A DNA stretch of 64,000 bases from an uncultured Marvinbryantia sp. GTDB taxonomy: Bacteria; Bacillota; Clostridia; Lachnospirales; Lachnospiraceae. The stretch is from the NCBI GenBank assembly GCA_934408725.1, contig CAKRVB010000003.1, positions 62,001 through 126,000 of the forward strand, written 5' to 3'. Positions within the stretch are counted from its first letter, which is position 1, and the number at the start of each line of letters is the position of its first letter. The notes below the pieces were generated by a model. The model worked only from the letters and a program-made list of their open reading frames with translations, ran no database searches and was not told where the DNA came from. Of the stretch, positions 7,637 through 16,315 are shown one piece after another. The translations under genes were made by a program, and so were the position numbers.

Positions 7637-9253
7637 TTAGTACTGCATATATGTGAACGCCACATTACTGAATCCAGCTCCCCATATTCCAAAGATAATT
7701 ACGGAAAAGAATGCCACGTAATAGATCAGCCAGCGTACTACAATATTATTTCTGGCAATCATTTCCCGTACAGAGCCTCGCTCCTGCAGCATGCTGACAC
7801 ACCACAGTACAAAGATTCCCAACATGGCCATAAAGAAGTTCTTCTCGTTCAGTCCATAATTAAATAACGTTCCGTCAAATAAGATCCAGATGTCGAACTG
7901 CTTGCAGATCTGTTTCAGAATATCCCAGGTAGTCTGCAAATGACCAGGAATGGTGATCAATCTGGCAAACGTAAAGATGATGAAAGTACGGATCATCTGC
8001 ACCACACCCCAGCTTCTGGCTTCCGTATTGATACGAAGCAGCCTGGTCAGCTTCTTGATCTCTGGTGCGAATACGATCGACAGGATCATCAACAGCCCCC
8101 AGTAAATGCCCCATGCCAGATAATTATACCCAGTTCCATGCCACAGACCGGTCAGGATCCAGACGATCATCGTCGGGATAATGGTCATTACATTCTTGCT
8201 GGCTCTTGGTCCTACATGCGTTTTGAACCATTTTGCAATATTCATCATACGTGGTGAGATCGCCAATGGCATATAGATATAATCCTTAAACCATGCCCCC
8301 AGTGTAATATGCCATCTGCGCCAGAACTCTGCCGCACTTTTTGAGAAAAATGGATGGTTAAAGTTCTTTTCCAGGTCAATACCAAGGATCTGGCAAAATC
8401 CTCCCGCCATATCCATGCATCCGGAGAAATCACAATACAGCTGAATACTTCCAAAGATTGCCGCAATCACAAAGATCAGACTGCCGCTTTCCCCATATAC
8501 ATTTCCAAATACCGAATTTACAAAAATCGACAAACGATCTGCGATTACCAGCTTTTTGAAATAGCCCCAAAGTGCCAGCTGCACGCCAAAGCACACTCTT
8601 TCATAGTCAAAAACATGTCCTTCGTTGATCTGCTCACCCAGCTTCTTATGTCTGGCGATTGGTCCCTGGAGAATCTTCGGGAAGAAGAGTACCCAGGTCA
8701 GGAACTTCAGGAAGTTCTTCTCTGCCTTATCTTTTCTCCAGTACACATCTGCCAGATAACCTACCATAGAAAACGTATAATAAGAAATACCCAGTGGCAC
8801 AATCACTGTCATCCAGAATGGTCTGGCTGAAGTGTCCAGTTCTCCTGCTGCATTTAGTACATCATAACCCAGAAGACTGCCCAGACTGTTCATAATCTTA
8901 CTTCCAGCCTTGGTATAGATCAGCACCAGAATCACCAGCACAGACACCAGCATATGTACACGCTTTGCCCGCTTCTTGGCCCGGAGCTTGCGCTCCTTCT
9001 TCTCTGCCGGAGTCATACCCTCCCGCTTCAGATCCTCATCCTGTTTCACATAGATCGTATCAATCCTTCTGGCAGCCAGATACACCATCAGGCTGGTCAC
9101 CAGAACCACTGGCAGCGCCTGCCAGCCCCAGGACAGATAAAATACCACACTGGAAAGCAGCAGCACAAACCACCGCGCTTTCAAAGGGAAAATAAAATAC
9201 AATAAACATGTTACAAATAAAAACACAAAAAATATACCTGATAAAAATGTCAT
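7637..9253 (-). CDS. MBOAT-family membrane O-acyltransferase (DltB-like)
   Basis: The start is ATG 9253, because AAAGGA lies just upstream; an in-frame ATG at 9292 has no ribosome site. The 538-residue polytopic protein has the family marks 'LQGPIARHKK', 'FWRRWHITLGAWFKDYIYMP' with His315, and 'WILTGLWHGTGYNYLAWG' with the catalytic His372. A long charged cytosolic loop (about residues 68-100) is rich in Lys/Arg/Glu. MBOAT proteins of this kind transfer an acyl group from a carrier protein through the membrane to an extracellular glycan or teichoic acid. With the carrier protein and adenylating enzyme downstream it forms a three-gene Dlt-like set, but no DltD or short DltX gene is seen in the operon; the SGNH protein at 3189 is the only candidate partner nearby. 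Confidence 0.9.
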   Translation of the reverse strand: MTFLSGIFFVFLFVTCLLYFIFPLKARWFVLLLSSVVFYLSWGWQALPVVLVTSLMVYLAARRIDTIYVKQDEDLKREGMTPAEKKERKLRAKKRAKRVHMLVSVLVILVLIYTKAGSKIMNSLGSLLGYDVLNAAGELDTSARPFWMTVIVPLGISYYTFSMVGYLADVYWRKDKAEKNFLKFLTWVLFFPKILQGPIARHKKLGEQINEGHVFDYERVCFGVQLALWGYFKKLVIADRLSIFVNSVFGNVYGESGSLIFVIAAIFGSIQLYCDFSGCMDMAGGFCQILGIDLEKNFNHPFFSKSAAEFWRRWHITLGAWFKDYIYMPLAISPRMMNIAKWFKTHVGPRASKNVMTIIPTMIVWILTGLWHGTGYNYLAWGIYWGLLMILSIVFAPEIKKLTRLLRINTEARSWGVVQMIRTFIIFTFARLITIPGHLQTTWDILKQICKQFDIWILFDGTLFNYGLNEKNFFMAMLGIFVLWCVSMLQERGSVREMIARNNIVVRWLIYYVAFFSVIIFGIWGAGFSNVAFTYMQY

Positions 9254-9292
9254 GTTATAAAATCCTTTGCTATTTATTGATATTGCACTCAT

Positions 9293-10732
9293 CTATTCAC
9301 TATAATACAGCTGCCGCGGACTCTTTGGTTTATCCGGTAAGCTCATTTTCAGCTGTCCCGCTTCTATCAGCGGCAATACATGCTTCTGAATCGCATAAGT
9401 TACCGAAGTAAGTCCCAGATATTCGCAGATCTCTTTTCTGGTTCTCGGTGTCCTGCAAAACAGAATTAAATCCATAGCCTCTTCTGTATGAATAGCCTCT
9501 GTCTTTTCTTTTGTTTTATGATATAGCCGCACGATAAAACTTCCCCGTTCATCCACGAATTCCGGTTGCTCCAGCTGATAGCGGTCCATCTCCATCCGTA
9601 TCGTTGGAATTCCGGAATATCGATTTTCGGTAATGTGCATGACCTCCAGCGCAGAAGCCAGTACCGGATTCCTGGTATCTGGCTGCACTTTTCCTAATTG
9701 ATCTACTCGCATTCTGCCATAAATTCCACCTGGATTGCGGATCTCCAGCCTGTCCTGAAACATAATCAGCTGTATCGGCATTCCCTCAGTATGAATACTA
9801 TAATCTCGATGCACCAACGCATTGAGCACGGCCTCTCTTATGGCTGTAACCGGATAATCGGTTCGATCTTCTCTCTGTCCGGTTTTTTCATTAATAATCG
9901 TTTTGGTACGCATATTCCGTTTCACAAATTGCAGCGCACCACTTAGCATATCCTGGATATTTCCCTCTATTCTCTGATTATCCAGAAAACGTTCTCCTGC
10001 CACTCCGGTTTCCCCCAGTTTCGTTCCTGGAACGACAATTGCCGTGATACATAACTGTGGAAAATAAGCCTGTGGATACGGGCTGAACAGTAAGGTTGTA
10101 CTCAATGTTATTTCGCTGTTTCGTTTTATGCTTACCAGTTCATAAATCATCTCATCCTTCATGGATGACAGATGAGGCTTTCCTTGCTTCAAAAGCGTAA
10201 TATACTGATTCAGACTTTCCTGATCCAGTGCGGCCATCGTTACTCGTGGGACCTCTCTGATATCATCCTGATATTTCTTTCGAAAGGCTTCATAACTGTA
10301 CACTTCATATTCCGTCATCGGTTCGTCACTGTCTCCGATGCGGGTATAAGAACCCTTCAGCCGCCCTCTTCCCTGATAATAACATGGCCGCTCCACCAGA
10401 TCCATCCCCGGTATCTCCGCTGAAACAAACTTCTTCCCGTCTTTTTCCACTACCGTAATCAACGGCCTGACAACCGGAGTCATCTGCAGACACTGCTCAT
10501 TAATCTTCTTCTGAATATCCTGCGCATCATACACACCAGTCTCTTTATAATTCTTTTCTTCATCAATCCCAAACACAATCATTCCGCCATCATCCTGATT
10601 CGAAAAGCTGGACAAAGTATCATACAGACGTTTGGGGCATCCATATTCCGCTGATTTCAATGCCAGTGTCTGTGTTTCACACCTCATTTTCTGAATTGTG
10701 AGTAATGTTTCATATAATTCTTCCGAAGTCAT
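9293..10732 (-). CDS. AlbA_2 (Schlafen-type) and HATPase_c_4 domain protein
   Basis: The 479-residue protein starts at ATG 10732 with AGGAGG seven bases upstream. Residues 1-135 match the AlbA_2 nucleic-acid-binding domain ('LSSFSNQDDGGMIVFGID' near 40-57, then 'GRLKGSYTRIGDSDEPMT'). The middle carries the ATPase-like block 'AIREAVLNALVHRDYS' and 'LEIRNPGG', the N and G1 boxes of a GHKL-type fold. The C-terminus ends in a winged-helix-like segment ('TRKEICEYLGLTSVTYAI'). Such proteins are annotated as putative transcriptional regulators or RecG-like proteins and are common in mobile or accessory regions; their true function is unclear. The promoter and repeated AGTTCC motifs upstream suggest self-regulation (inference). 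Confidence 0.8.
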   Translation of the reverse strand: MTSEELYETLLTIQKMRCETQTLALKSAEYGCPKRLYDTLSSFSNQDDGGMIVFGIDEEKNYKETGVYDAQDIQKKINEQCLQMTPVVRPLITVVEKDGKKFVSAEIPGMDLVERPCYYQGRGRLKGSYTRIGDSDEPMTEYEVYSYEAFRKKYQDDIREVPRVTMAALDQESLNQYITLLKQGKPHLSSMKDEMIYELVSIKRNSEITLSTTLLFSPYPQAYFPQLCITAIVVPGTKLGETGVAGERFLDNQRIEGNIQDMLSGALQFVKRNMRTKTIINEKTGQREDRTDYPVTAIREAVLNALVHRDYSIHTEGMPIQLIMFQDRLEIRNPGGIYGRMRVDQLGKVQPDTRNPVLASALEVMHITENRYSGIPTIRMEMDRYQLEQPEFVDERGSFIVRLYHKTKEKTEAIHTEEAMDLILFCRTPRTRKEICEYLGLTSVTYAIQKHVLPLIEAGQLKMSLPDKPKSPRQLYYSE

Positions 10733-10798
10733 TTAAGTTCCTCCTGCTTGCATTTTAGATACTAACACTTTTTTTAAGTTTATGCAAGGAACTTAAAT
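10731..10798 (-). promoter_or_regulatory. Inverted-repeat operator candidate around the AlbA_2 gene promoter
   Basis: ATTTAAGTTCC (10731-10741, overlapping the ribosome site and start codon) is the exact inverse complement of GGAACTTAAAT (10788-10798). Between them lies the promoter, -35 TTGCAT (10787-10782) and -10 TAGTAT (10764-10759) with a 17-bp spacer. One arm thus abuts the -35 and the other covers the translation start. Close variants stand at 10817-10829 and 10841-10853. Confidence 0.55.
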
Positions 10799-10816
10799 AT
10801 TATTACAGAAACTAAA

Positions 10817-10853
10817 AAGGAACTCAAATACTTGCAGATTATTTGAGTTCCTT
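10817..10853 (-). terminator. Perfect 13-bp hairpin with T-run, terminator or operator
   Basis: AAGGAACTCAAAT (10817-10829) and ATTTGAGTTCCTT (10841-10853) are perfect inverse complements around an 11-base loop. On the minus strand TTTTTAGTTT follows, which fits rho-independent termination of transcripts coming from 11076-14298. The arms share the AGTTCC motif with the operator-like pair at 10731-10798. Confidence 0.65.
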
Positions 10854-10907
10854 GCGAGTTACTATTTAGTTTCTATTCGTCACGTCCTGGTACAGTTTAC
10901 AATTAAT

Positions 10908-11080
10908 ATTTTACGAGTGCTAATCGAGTTTTTTTCGAGTTCCACTCGATTCTCCACTCGATTATTTCACCTCACAATACCCATAATGTTGGAACTTCCA
11001 ACAACAGATAAGCATAATTATGCTCAAATATCTATTTTACGAGTGCTAATCGAGTCTTTTTCGAGTTCCACTCGATTATT
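10908..11080. repeat. Two 45-bp direct repeats with nested ACTCGA palindromes
   Basis: Copies at 10908-10952 and 11034-11078 share 'ttttacgagtgctaatcga' and then 'tttttcgagttccactcgat' with one base difference. Each contains the inverted repeat TCGAGT-tcc-ACTCGA, and AATCGAGT/ACTCGATT flank it. The second copy reaches into the stop codon of the 11076 gene. With 10731-10853 this explains most of the 340-bp gap between the two AlbA_2-type genes; no protein gene is seen in the gap. Confidence 0.8.
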
Positions 11081-12680
11081 TAAGTTCATATTTGGTTGCA
11101 CGACCATTTCCTGTTTTGATGATAATATCTTCATTCATCATCTTGCCAAGCGTTGTTCTGGCCTGTTGCTTAGTAAATCCACATAATTCTCTGACTGTAC
11201 TATTATTAATAACGCTATTTCGTTTAAGATATTCTGCTATCATATCCTTTGCCTTAATATACTGCACTACTCTATCACGTGTATAATCAACATCTGATTT
11301 TATGGCTTCATACACTCTTGCTGTAAGCATATATTTTTTTCCAGAAAGTTCTATTAATCCATAATTCATCAAATCCAAACAGCATTTCTTTGCTTCATTA
11401 TTGTCTATCTGCGCAATTCTCTGTGCATCTGCTAATTTTATTCTTCTGTTTTCAGCAACGTACCTTAGTATCATTAATTGAGCCAGTGAAAACGTAATTT
11501 GTCTTGAATCCTGCTCTTTGACTACGAATTTTACAAAATCAGGATCTTCCATTGCACTGCTCAACGTAAGCTGCACAGCATCATTGAACACTCTATAGGA
11601 CGGATATGGCTTTCCCATCGATACCATTTCCCTAAAAATAATGTCTACTCCCTGCCCGGTTCGCTGTACATACCGCAAATTCTGTAATGTTTCGGTAATA
11701 AGCTTATTTCTTGGAACGGACGGATGTGTAATGATATTATCTGCTGTAATACCATCCAAAAATCCGCCAGGATTTTCAATCATAATTTTATCTGGGTAAT
11801 GCTTTACATACACTGCCCCCTGTTGCCTATAATCCCTATGTGAAAGTGCATTCAATAATGCCTCCTGAAATACTTTTTCAGAATACTCTGATACTTCTAA
11901 CCTAAATAAGCCAATTTGCACAGACTCAATTTTATTATCATTTTGTATTTTTTCTGTAAGTCTGTCCAGAACTGTAGTAATTGGTTGTTTCATATCAATT
12001 CGAGCATTATATTCTTCAAGATTGTCCTTTCCATAATGTAAATAAATTACCTCCGCCTGTGGAAGCAGTCTCTGGATAGATGCATCCTTTCCAACAAATA
12101 ACAATCCGGCTATCGTCAATTTAATCTGTCCGTCTTCATCAACTATCAGCTTTAAATCCCTTAAAAATGCCATATCCTCCATATCAGGAAGCGTAGACGC
12201 CGGATCACGAAGTCTCAACTTTTCTTTTAATGCGTATACAACCATACGATTAATATCATTCACCGAGCTCTCCGCTATAATCTGTGATGAAAAATCATTC
12301 GTATTTGCTATTGTATACACATGTGCCATTTCATCAGAATAAAACGGTTTAGAGTTCTTCCCTAATCTTTTAAGGCATCTTCCATCGGCAGTTGTATATG
12401 TCTTTCCATCTCTTTCAACAGAAATAGCAATCCCATAGGTCCAAATATCATTCCGGTCTTCATTACGGAGACGTTCATCATACCGTTTTTCCCGTATCTG
12501 ATTCATCGCTTTTTCACAGGCTTTTTCCAATCCATCGTAAGTCTGTGCATACTTTAATTCGATGATGATCCCGGCATTCGGATCTTCAGGTTCAATCAGG
12601 ATATCTACATAATAAAAGTTCTCTTTTCGTAACTTTTCAAAGTTATCCATACCAACTGGCAGTTTTAACATTGCATCCAT
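11076..12680 (-). CDS. Chimeric protein: AAA-like start, PD-(D/E)XK core, AlbA_2/HATPase remainder
   Basis: The frame is open for 534 residues from ATG 12680, preceded by a weak ACAGGA. Residues 1-26 ('LPVGMDNFEKLRKENFYYVD') are the start of an AAA-ATPase-like protein, but its ATPase domain is missing. Residues 26-84 are the end of that family, the PD-(D/E)XK nuclease domain, keeping Asp26, Glu41 and Lys43 ('VDILIEPEDPN', 'IIIELKYA'). From about residue 85 the sequence becomes the later part of a Schlafen/AlbA_2 protein ('TYTTADGRCLKRLG', then 'EALLNALSHRDYR' and 'IENPGG' of an HATPase_c_4 domain) with a C-terminal winged-helix region. This looks like the product of two deletions. Whether it works is unknown; the open frame over 1.6 kb argues the fusion is recent or kept. 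It follows the 12703 gene by 22 bp. Confidence 0.7.
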   Translation of the reverse strand: MDAMLKLPVGMDNFEKLRKENFYYVDILIEPEDPNAGIIIELKYAQTYDGLEKACEKAMNQIREKRYDERLRNEDRNDIWTYGIAISVERDGKTYTTADGRCLKRLGKNSKPFYSDEMAHVYTIANTNDFSSQIIAESSVNDINRMVVYALKEKLRLRDPASTLPDMEDMAFLRDLKLIVDEDGQIKLTIAGLLFVGKDASIQRLLPQAEVIYLHYGKDNLEEYNARIDMKQPITTVLDRLTEKIQNDNKIESVQIGLFRLEVSEYSEKVFQEALLNALSHRDYRQQGAVYVKHYPDKIMIENPGGFLDGITADNIITHPSVPRNKLITETLQNLRYVQRTGQGVDIIFREMVSMGKPYPSYRVFNDAVQLTLSSAMEDPDFVKFVVKEQDSRQITFSLAQLMILRYVAENRRIKLADAQRIAQIDNNEAKKCCLDLMNYGLIELSGKKYMLTARVYEAIKSDVDYTRDRVVQYIKAKDMIAEYLKRNSVINNSTVRELCGFTKQQARTTLGKMMNEDIIIKTGNGRATKYELK

Positions 12681-12702
12681 TCCTGTAACCTGCCTTTCCT
12701 GC

Positions 12703-14298
12703 TCACCATTCTTGCTTCTGATATTCTTCTATCACACACTGATGTTCTTTTTTCTCTTTGTCATAATTAATCCCCACCAAAAGAATGTTTCCTGTATAAT
12801 CCAAAAGAGACTCTGGATACTTCTTGTCCCGGATTTGCTGTAAAGCCGTATCTGCCGTCTTATTCCACTTTAATTCCACGACGAGTGCCGGATAGCCATT
12901 ACGATATTCCGGTTTCGGCATAAACACAAAATTTGCAAAGCCACGTCCTGTCGACATTTCCCGCACCGGTTTAAAATAATACTGCATCGCACTCAAATAG
13001 GCAATAGCCAGTACACTTCCCAATGAACTTTCATTGTTGTAATGAATTGCAGATACATATTCTGTATGAATCTTTTCTATTTGTTCTGCCACTTTGCTGC
13101 AATCCATATCCAACGTAGCATTTAAAAGTTCCTCTGACTGTTTCTGAAACTCCACAAATTCATTCCATTTATTACACTCTACCGCTGTCGTCAGTTCCTG
13201 CCGGATCTCTTCATTTGGTACAAAAGCAGTTCTTTCATCCTGATTATAACTCAGGTAACCCAGATGGATCAGATACGTAAGCACATCATCTCTATTTTTG
13301 AAGTTTACCGTATCATTGGTAAACTTCGCCGTATTCAGTTTCACAGATGTGCCAGACAGCATCTCAATCAATGCAGTCTTCAGCCCATCAAAATCCATAT
13401 TAATCAGTGGAACAATTGCTTCATAAGAGCCTGTCTCCGACCAGTAGCTTCTGAATTTACTTTTCTGCATTACACTAACCACTGCTTTCGGATTATAAAC
13501 TGCAGTATCTTCCAACAGATATCCATCATACCATCTTTTTACTTTTTCAAAATCTTTCTGATATGTTTCGCACAGATCTCTTACTTCCTCTTCCGTAAAT
13601 CCAATATAAGGCGCAAGGTTACTAGCCTCCAGCATCGTAAACTCATCAAAATTATTCAGTGCAGACTGTTTCTTCTCTTTTTTAATCGGCAGAATTCCAG
13701 TCAGATAAGCCAGCTGAATATATTTTGTCGGCTCAGTTTCTTTAAACATGCCCTGTAAAAAACTGATATATTCATTCTGTACTCTTACATTCGCAGCCTC
13801 ATCACGAATCAGCACATCCCACTCATCAATAATCACAATAAACTTTTGTCCCGTTGCATTCTTTATCCGTGAAAGGGCATCCGGCAATGTCACCACTCCC
13901 GTTGTGATTACTTCAGGATAGCATTCCCGTAGTTCAGCTAATATAACATCTGTAATATATTCCACAATATAATCCAGCTTGTTTACATTAGACAAAAACC
14001 ATTGTATATCAATATGAATGACATCATAACGATTCAGATGCTTTCGAAAATCGTTCTTTTTCCCAATCGCCAACGGTGCAAACATCTCTTCCGAATCACA
14101 GCCCTTACTATAATAGGCTGTCAGCATATTCGCTGTAATTGATTTACCAAATCTTCTGGGACGACTGTTGCAGATATAGGCATCCATGGTGTCCAACACG
14201 CTATTGGTATATTCCAGAAGTTCTGTCTTATCCACATATATTTTGGAATTCAATGTCACACGAAATGCACTGTTATCCGGATTCACAAATCTACCCAT
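12703..14298 (-). CDS. AAA-ATPase-like protein with C-terminal PD-(D/E)XK nuclease domain
   Basis: The start is set at ATG 14298 (product begins MGRFVNPDN, AGAGGATGG upstream); the ATG 24 bases earlier has no ribosome site. The N-terminus has the family opening 'IYVDKTELL', a Walker-A-like 'SRPRRFGKSITANML' with Lys52, and a Walker-B-like 'KFIVIIDEWD'. The C-terminal 120 residues have the PD-(D/E)XK shape ('GFANFVFMPKPEYRNGYPALVVELKWN', with ExK). The family is abundant in Lachnospiraceae and Bacteroidetes accessory regions, often several copies per genome; its function is not established. Transcription probably starts at the promoter inside the repeat at 14338-14430. Confidence 0.85.
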   Translation of the reverse strand: MGRFVNPDNSAFRVTLNSKIYVDKTELLEYTNSVLDTMDAYICNSRPRRFGKSITANMLTAYYSKGCDSEEMFAPLAIGKKNDFRKHLNRYDVIHIDIQWFLSNVNKLDYIVEYITDVILAELRECYPEVITTGVVTLPDALSRIKNATGQKFIVIIDEWDVLIRDEAANVRVQNEYISFLQGMFKETEPTKYIQLAYLTGILPIKKEKKQSALNNFDEFTMLEASNLAPYIGFTEEEVRDLCETYQKDFEKVKRWYDGYLLEDTAVYNPKAVVSVMQKSKFRSYWSETGSYEAIVPLINMDFDGLKTALIEMLSGTSVKLNTAKFTNDTVNFKNRDDVLTYLIHLGYLSYNQDERTAFVPNEEIRQELTTAVECNKWNEFVEFQKQSEELLNATLDMDCSKVAEQIEKIHTEYVSAIHYNNESSLGSVLAIAYLSAMQYYFKPVREMSTGRGFANFVFMPKPEYRNGYPALVVELKWNKTADTALQQIRDKKYPESLLDYTGNILLVGINYDKEKKEHQCVIEEYQKQEW

Positions 14299-14337
14299 GC
14301 CGCCGCCATCCTCTCTGCTCATATTTATCAGTTTCCA

Positions 14338-14430
14338 CTATTATAAAATAGTTCCCTGCCTCATGGCAAGGAACTACTTCTCCGATTTCCTGTTTATTTT
14401 TCAGCTGTCACATCTTTATACAATTCTTCA
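14338..14430 (-). repeat. 93-bp direct repeat, copy A (promoter, palindrome and gene tail)
   Basis: The segment matches 33524-33616 over 93 ungapped bases with about 12 differences. Read on the minus strand it contains the last 11 codons of the upstream gene (…EELYKDVT…), then a near-palindrome TAGTTCCTTGCC/GGCAGGGAACTA, then -35 TTGCCA (14369-14364), an 18-bp spacer and -10 TATAAT (14345-14340), about 40 bases before the 14298 start codon. The palindrome can also act as a terminator hairpin for the 19-kb operon. Confidence 0.85.
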
Positions 14431-16310
14431 TCATACTTTATCATTCTATAACCTAACTGCTCTAATTTTTCTTTTAACTGCTTTCCTTTGACATACACAA
14501 TATCGTAATCAGCATTTTTATAGTCAAAAGCTTCAAACAAATAGTAATCATCCTCATACCAAGTAATATCTATATCATCTTTTGCACTGATAATAAAATA
14601 GTTATCCGTATTCACCTGCTCTTCCTGCTTTTTCCCAAACATCTTGTAATTCATCAACTGTGACTGATAAAACTGAACTTTAACGCCGGACAGACCGCCT
14701 TTCAACACATATGGATATTCTTCCGTCACTTCATTTTCAAATTGGCACATAAAGTGAACCACATCACTGGTTGCTTCCACGACATAATCATTTGATGCTT
14801 TTCTGACTTTCATATAATTAACCTGAATAAAAAGCAAATCACTTAATAAAATAACTGCCAACATAACATATGTCATATTACGTTTTTTTACTTGCGACAA
14901 CAAAAGAACTACTGTCATCAAAATCAACCCCAGAAGCAACATTCCTATCAGGCTTTTCCCTGTATATTGTCCTCCTGACAATATCTTTGCCGGTTCGACG
15001 ATTACATTAAACGTATTTAATATAATCGTATTATAAATATATCCTTTATATTTCAGAATATATGGAAATGCTTTCCACAGAAAAATTGCACTTATTCCAA
15101 CATATATTACTACTGTCCCGATTCTTTCAGGTAACCGGAGCCATCCCTTTCTGCAACAAAGCGCATACAATGCCATGAATACTACCATTCCTGCCCCACA
15201 GATCGCATATCGATCGTATAGAACACGATCAACCCGTTTCTCCAGTGCGCCAATTCGTAATTCATGATATGCCCCTTTAAAATAAAGTGCACCAATCGCA
15301 TAATATCCCAAAAAAACAAGAATACTAAAAAATATTACTGCTTTTTCTTCCTTTGAAATGTCTTCATTTTTTGTAATCCATATTCTCCATACCATCAGCA
15401 ATCCTACTACTGTTCCAATCAGCACCAGTCCCTGCGTGGTAGATGTCAGTGTATACATCCAGCATATGCAAAGCATCAGGATACTTTTCAGCATAGATAA
15501 TGACAATACATTAAAATATGCTCCCATATCCGTTGTCTCTACCGCATTTGCACTTACTCCACCAATGGAATATAATGCATTTTTTAATGCTCCACCGACC
15601 TTCTGATCTGCCCAAAACAATAAACCCAGTATCAAAAATAACACTGGCCAGTGCAGTGACTTGATTTTTTCAGAGAAAAATAAGATTACCGCACAAAAAA
15701 TGACTGCAACGCTTAATACGATCCCCCTTGTATGTGCCATATAAGCCAGTGCACAACATCCTGCTATCATTACGGTACATACAATACGTTCTATTTTATG
15801 TCCAGCATCATATGCACGGATTGTTTCCAGAAAGAAAAGCAATGCAAACCACGGCAAGACACCTAAAAGATAATCTCCTCGATAATAGAGTGTATACAAT
15901 GCCATCGCTGGGATCAGACAAACTGCCATTCCGATCAATACCGATACACCACGTTCCTTTACTTTGAGATAACGTCTGCAGATCACATACACAACCGGAA
16001 CTATGCTGCTTTGAATAATCGCCTGCAGAACCATACTCCAACGATATATATACGCCGGATCATCAAACCATTTAAAAAATGGTATCGTCATAATTGCCTG
16101 AGCATATCGATAATACAGCCCACCTAATGCTGCAATCATAAAACTCCAGTCATACCCTTCCAGCCAGGCCGCATTTCCCATGGTAACTGTTTCATCCCCA
16201 ATCACCGGAACAGACAGCTGAACTGCATATATACTTAAAATCACTGCTGTTATCAGAGTTCCAATTATTACATATTGTGGTCTTTTCTCTGAGTTCGATG
16301 TCCGAAGCAT
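14394..16310 (-). CDS. Polytopic membrane protein, GT-C glycosyltransferase-like
   Basis: The start is ATG 16310, placed well after AAAGG; a GTG at 16319 overlaps the preceding stop. The 638-residue protein has about eleven hydrophobic segments and a final soluble part of about 120 residues. The first external loop ('GDETVTMGNAAWLEGYDWSF') has the early acidic residue pair of GT-C enzymes that use lipid-linked sugars; this is suggestive only. It could equally be a polymerase-type protein for the flippase pathway, since no other Wzy candidate is obvious in the operon. The last 11 codons lie in repeat copy A and match the tail of the nucleotidyltransferase at 33580, so the true C-terminus may have been replaced. 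Last gene of the 16-gene operon. Confidence 0.55.
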   Translation of the reverse strand: MLRTSNSEKRPQYVIIGTLITAVILSIYAVQLSVPVIGDETVTMGNAAWLEGYDWSFMIAALGGLYYRYAQAIMTIPFFKWFDDPAYIYRWSMVLQAIIQSSIVPVVYVICRRYLKVKERGVSVLIGMAVCLIPAMALYTLYYRGDYLLGVLPWFALLFFLETIRAYDAGHKIERIVCTVMIAGCCALAYMAHTRGIVLSVAVIFCAVILFFSEKIKSLHWPVLFLILGLLFWADQKVGGALKNALYSIGGVSANAVETTDMGAYFNVLSLSMLKSILMLCICWMYTLTSTTQGLVLIGTVVGLLMVWRIWITKNEDISKEEKAVIFFSILVFLGYYAIGALYFKGAYHELRIGALEKRVDRVLYDRYAICGAGMVVFMALYALCCRKGWLRLPERIGTVVIYVGISAIFLWKAFPYILKYKGYIYNTIILNTFNVIVEPAKILSGGQYTGKSLIGMLLLGLILMTVVLLLSQVKKRNMTYVMLAVILLSDLLFIQVNYMKVRKASNDYVVEATSDVVHFMCQFENEVTEEYPYVLKGGLSGVKVQFYQSQLMNYKMFGKKQEEQVNTDNYFIISAKDDIDITWYEDDYYLFEAFDYKNADYDIVYVKGKQLKEKLEQLGYRMIKYDEELYKDVTAEK

Positions 16311-16315
16311 ATCAA

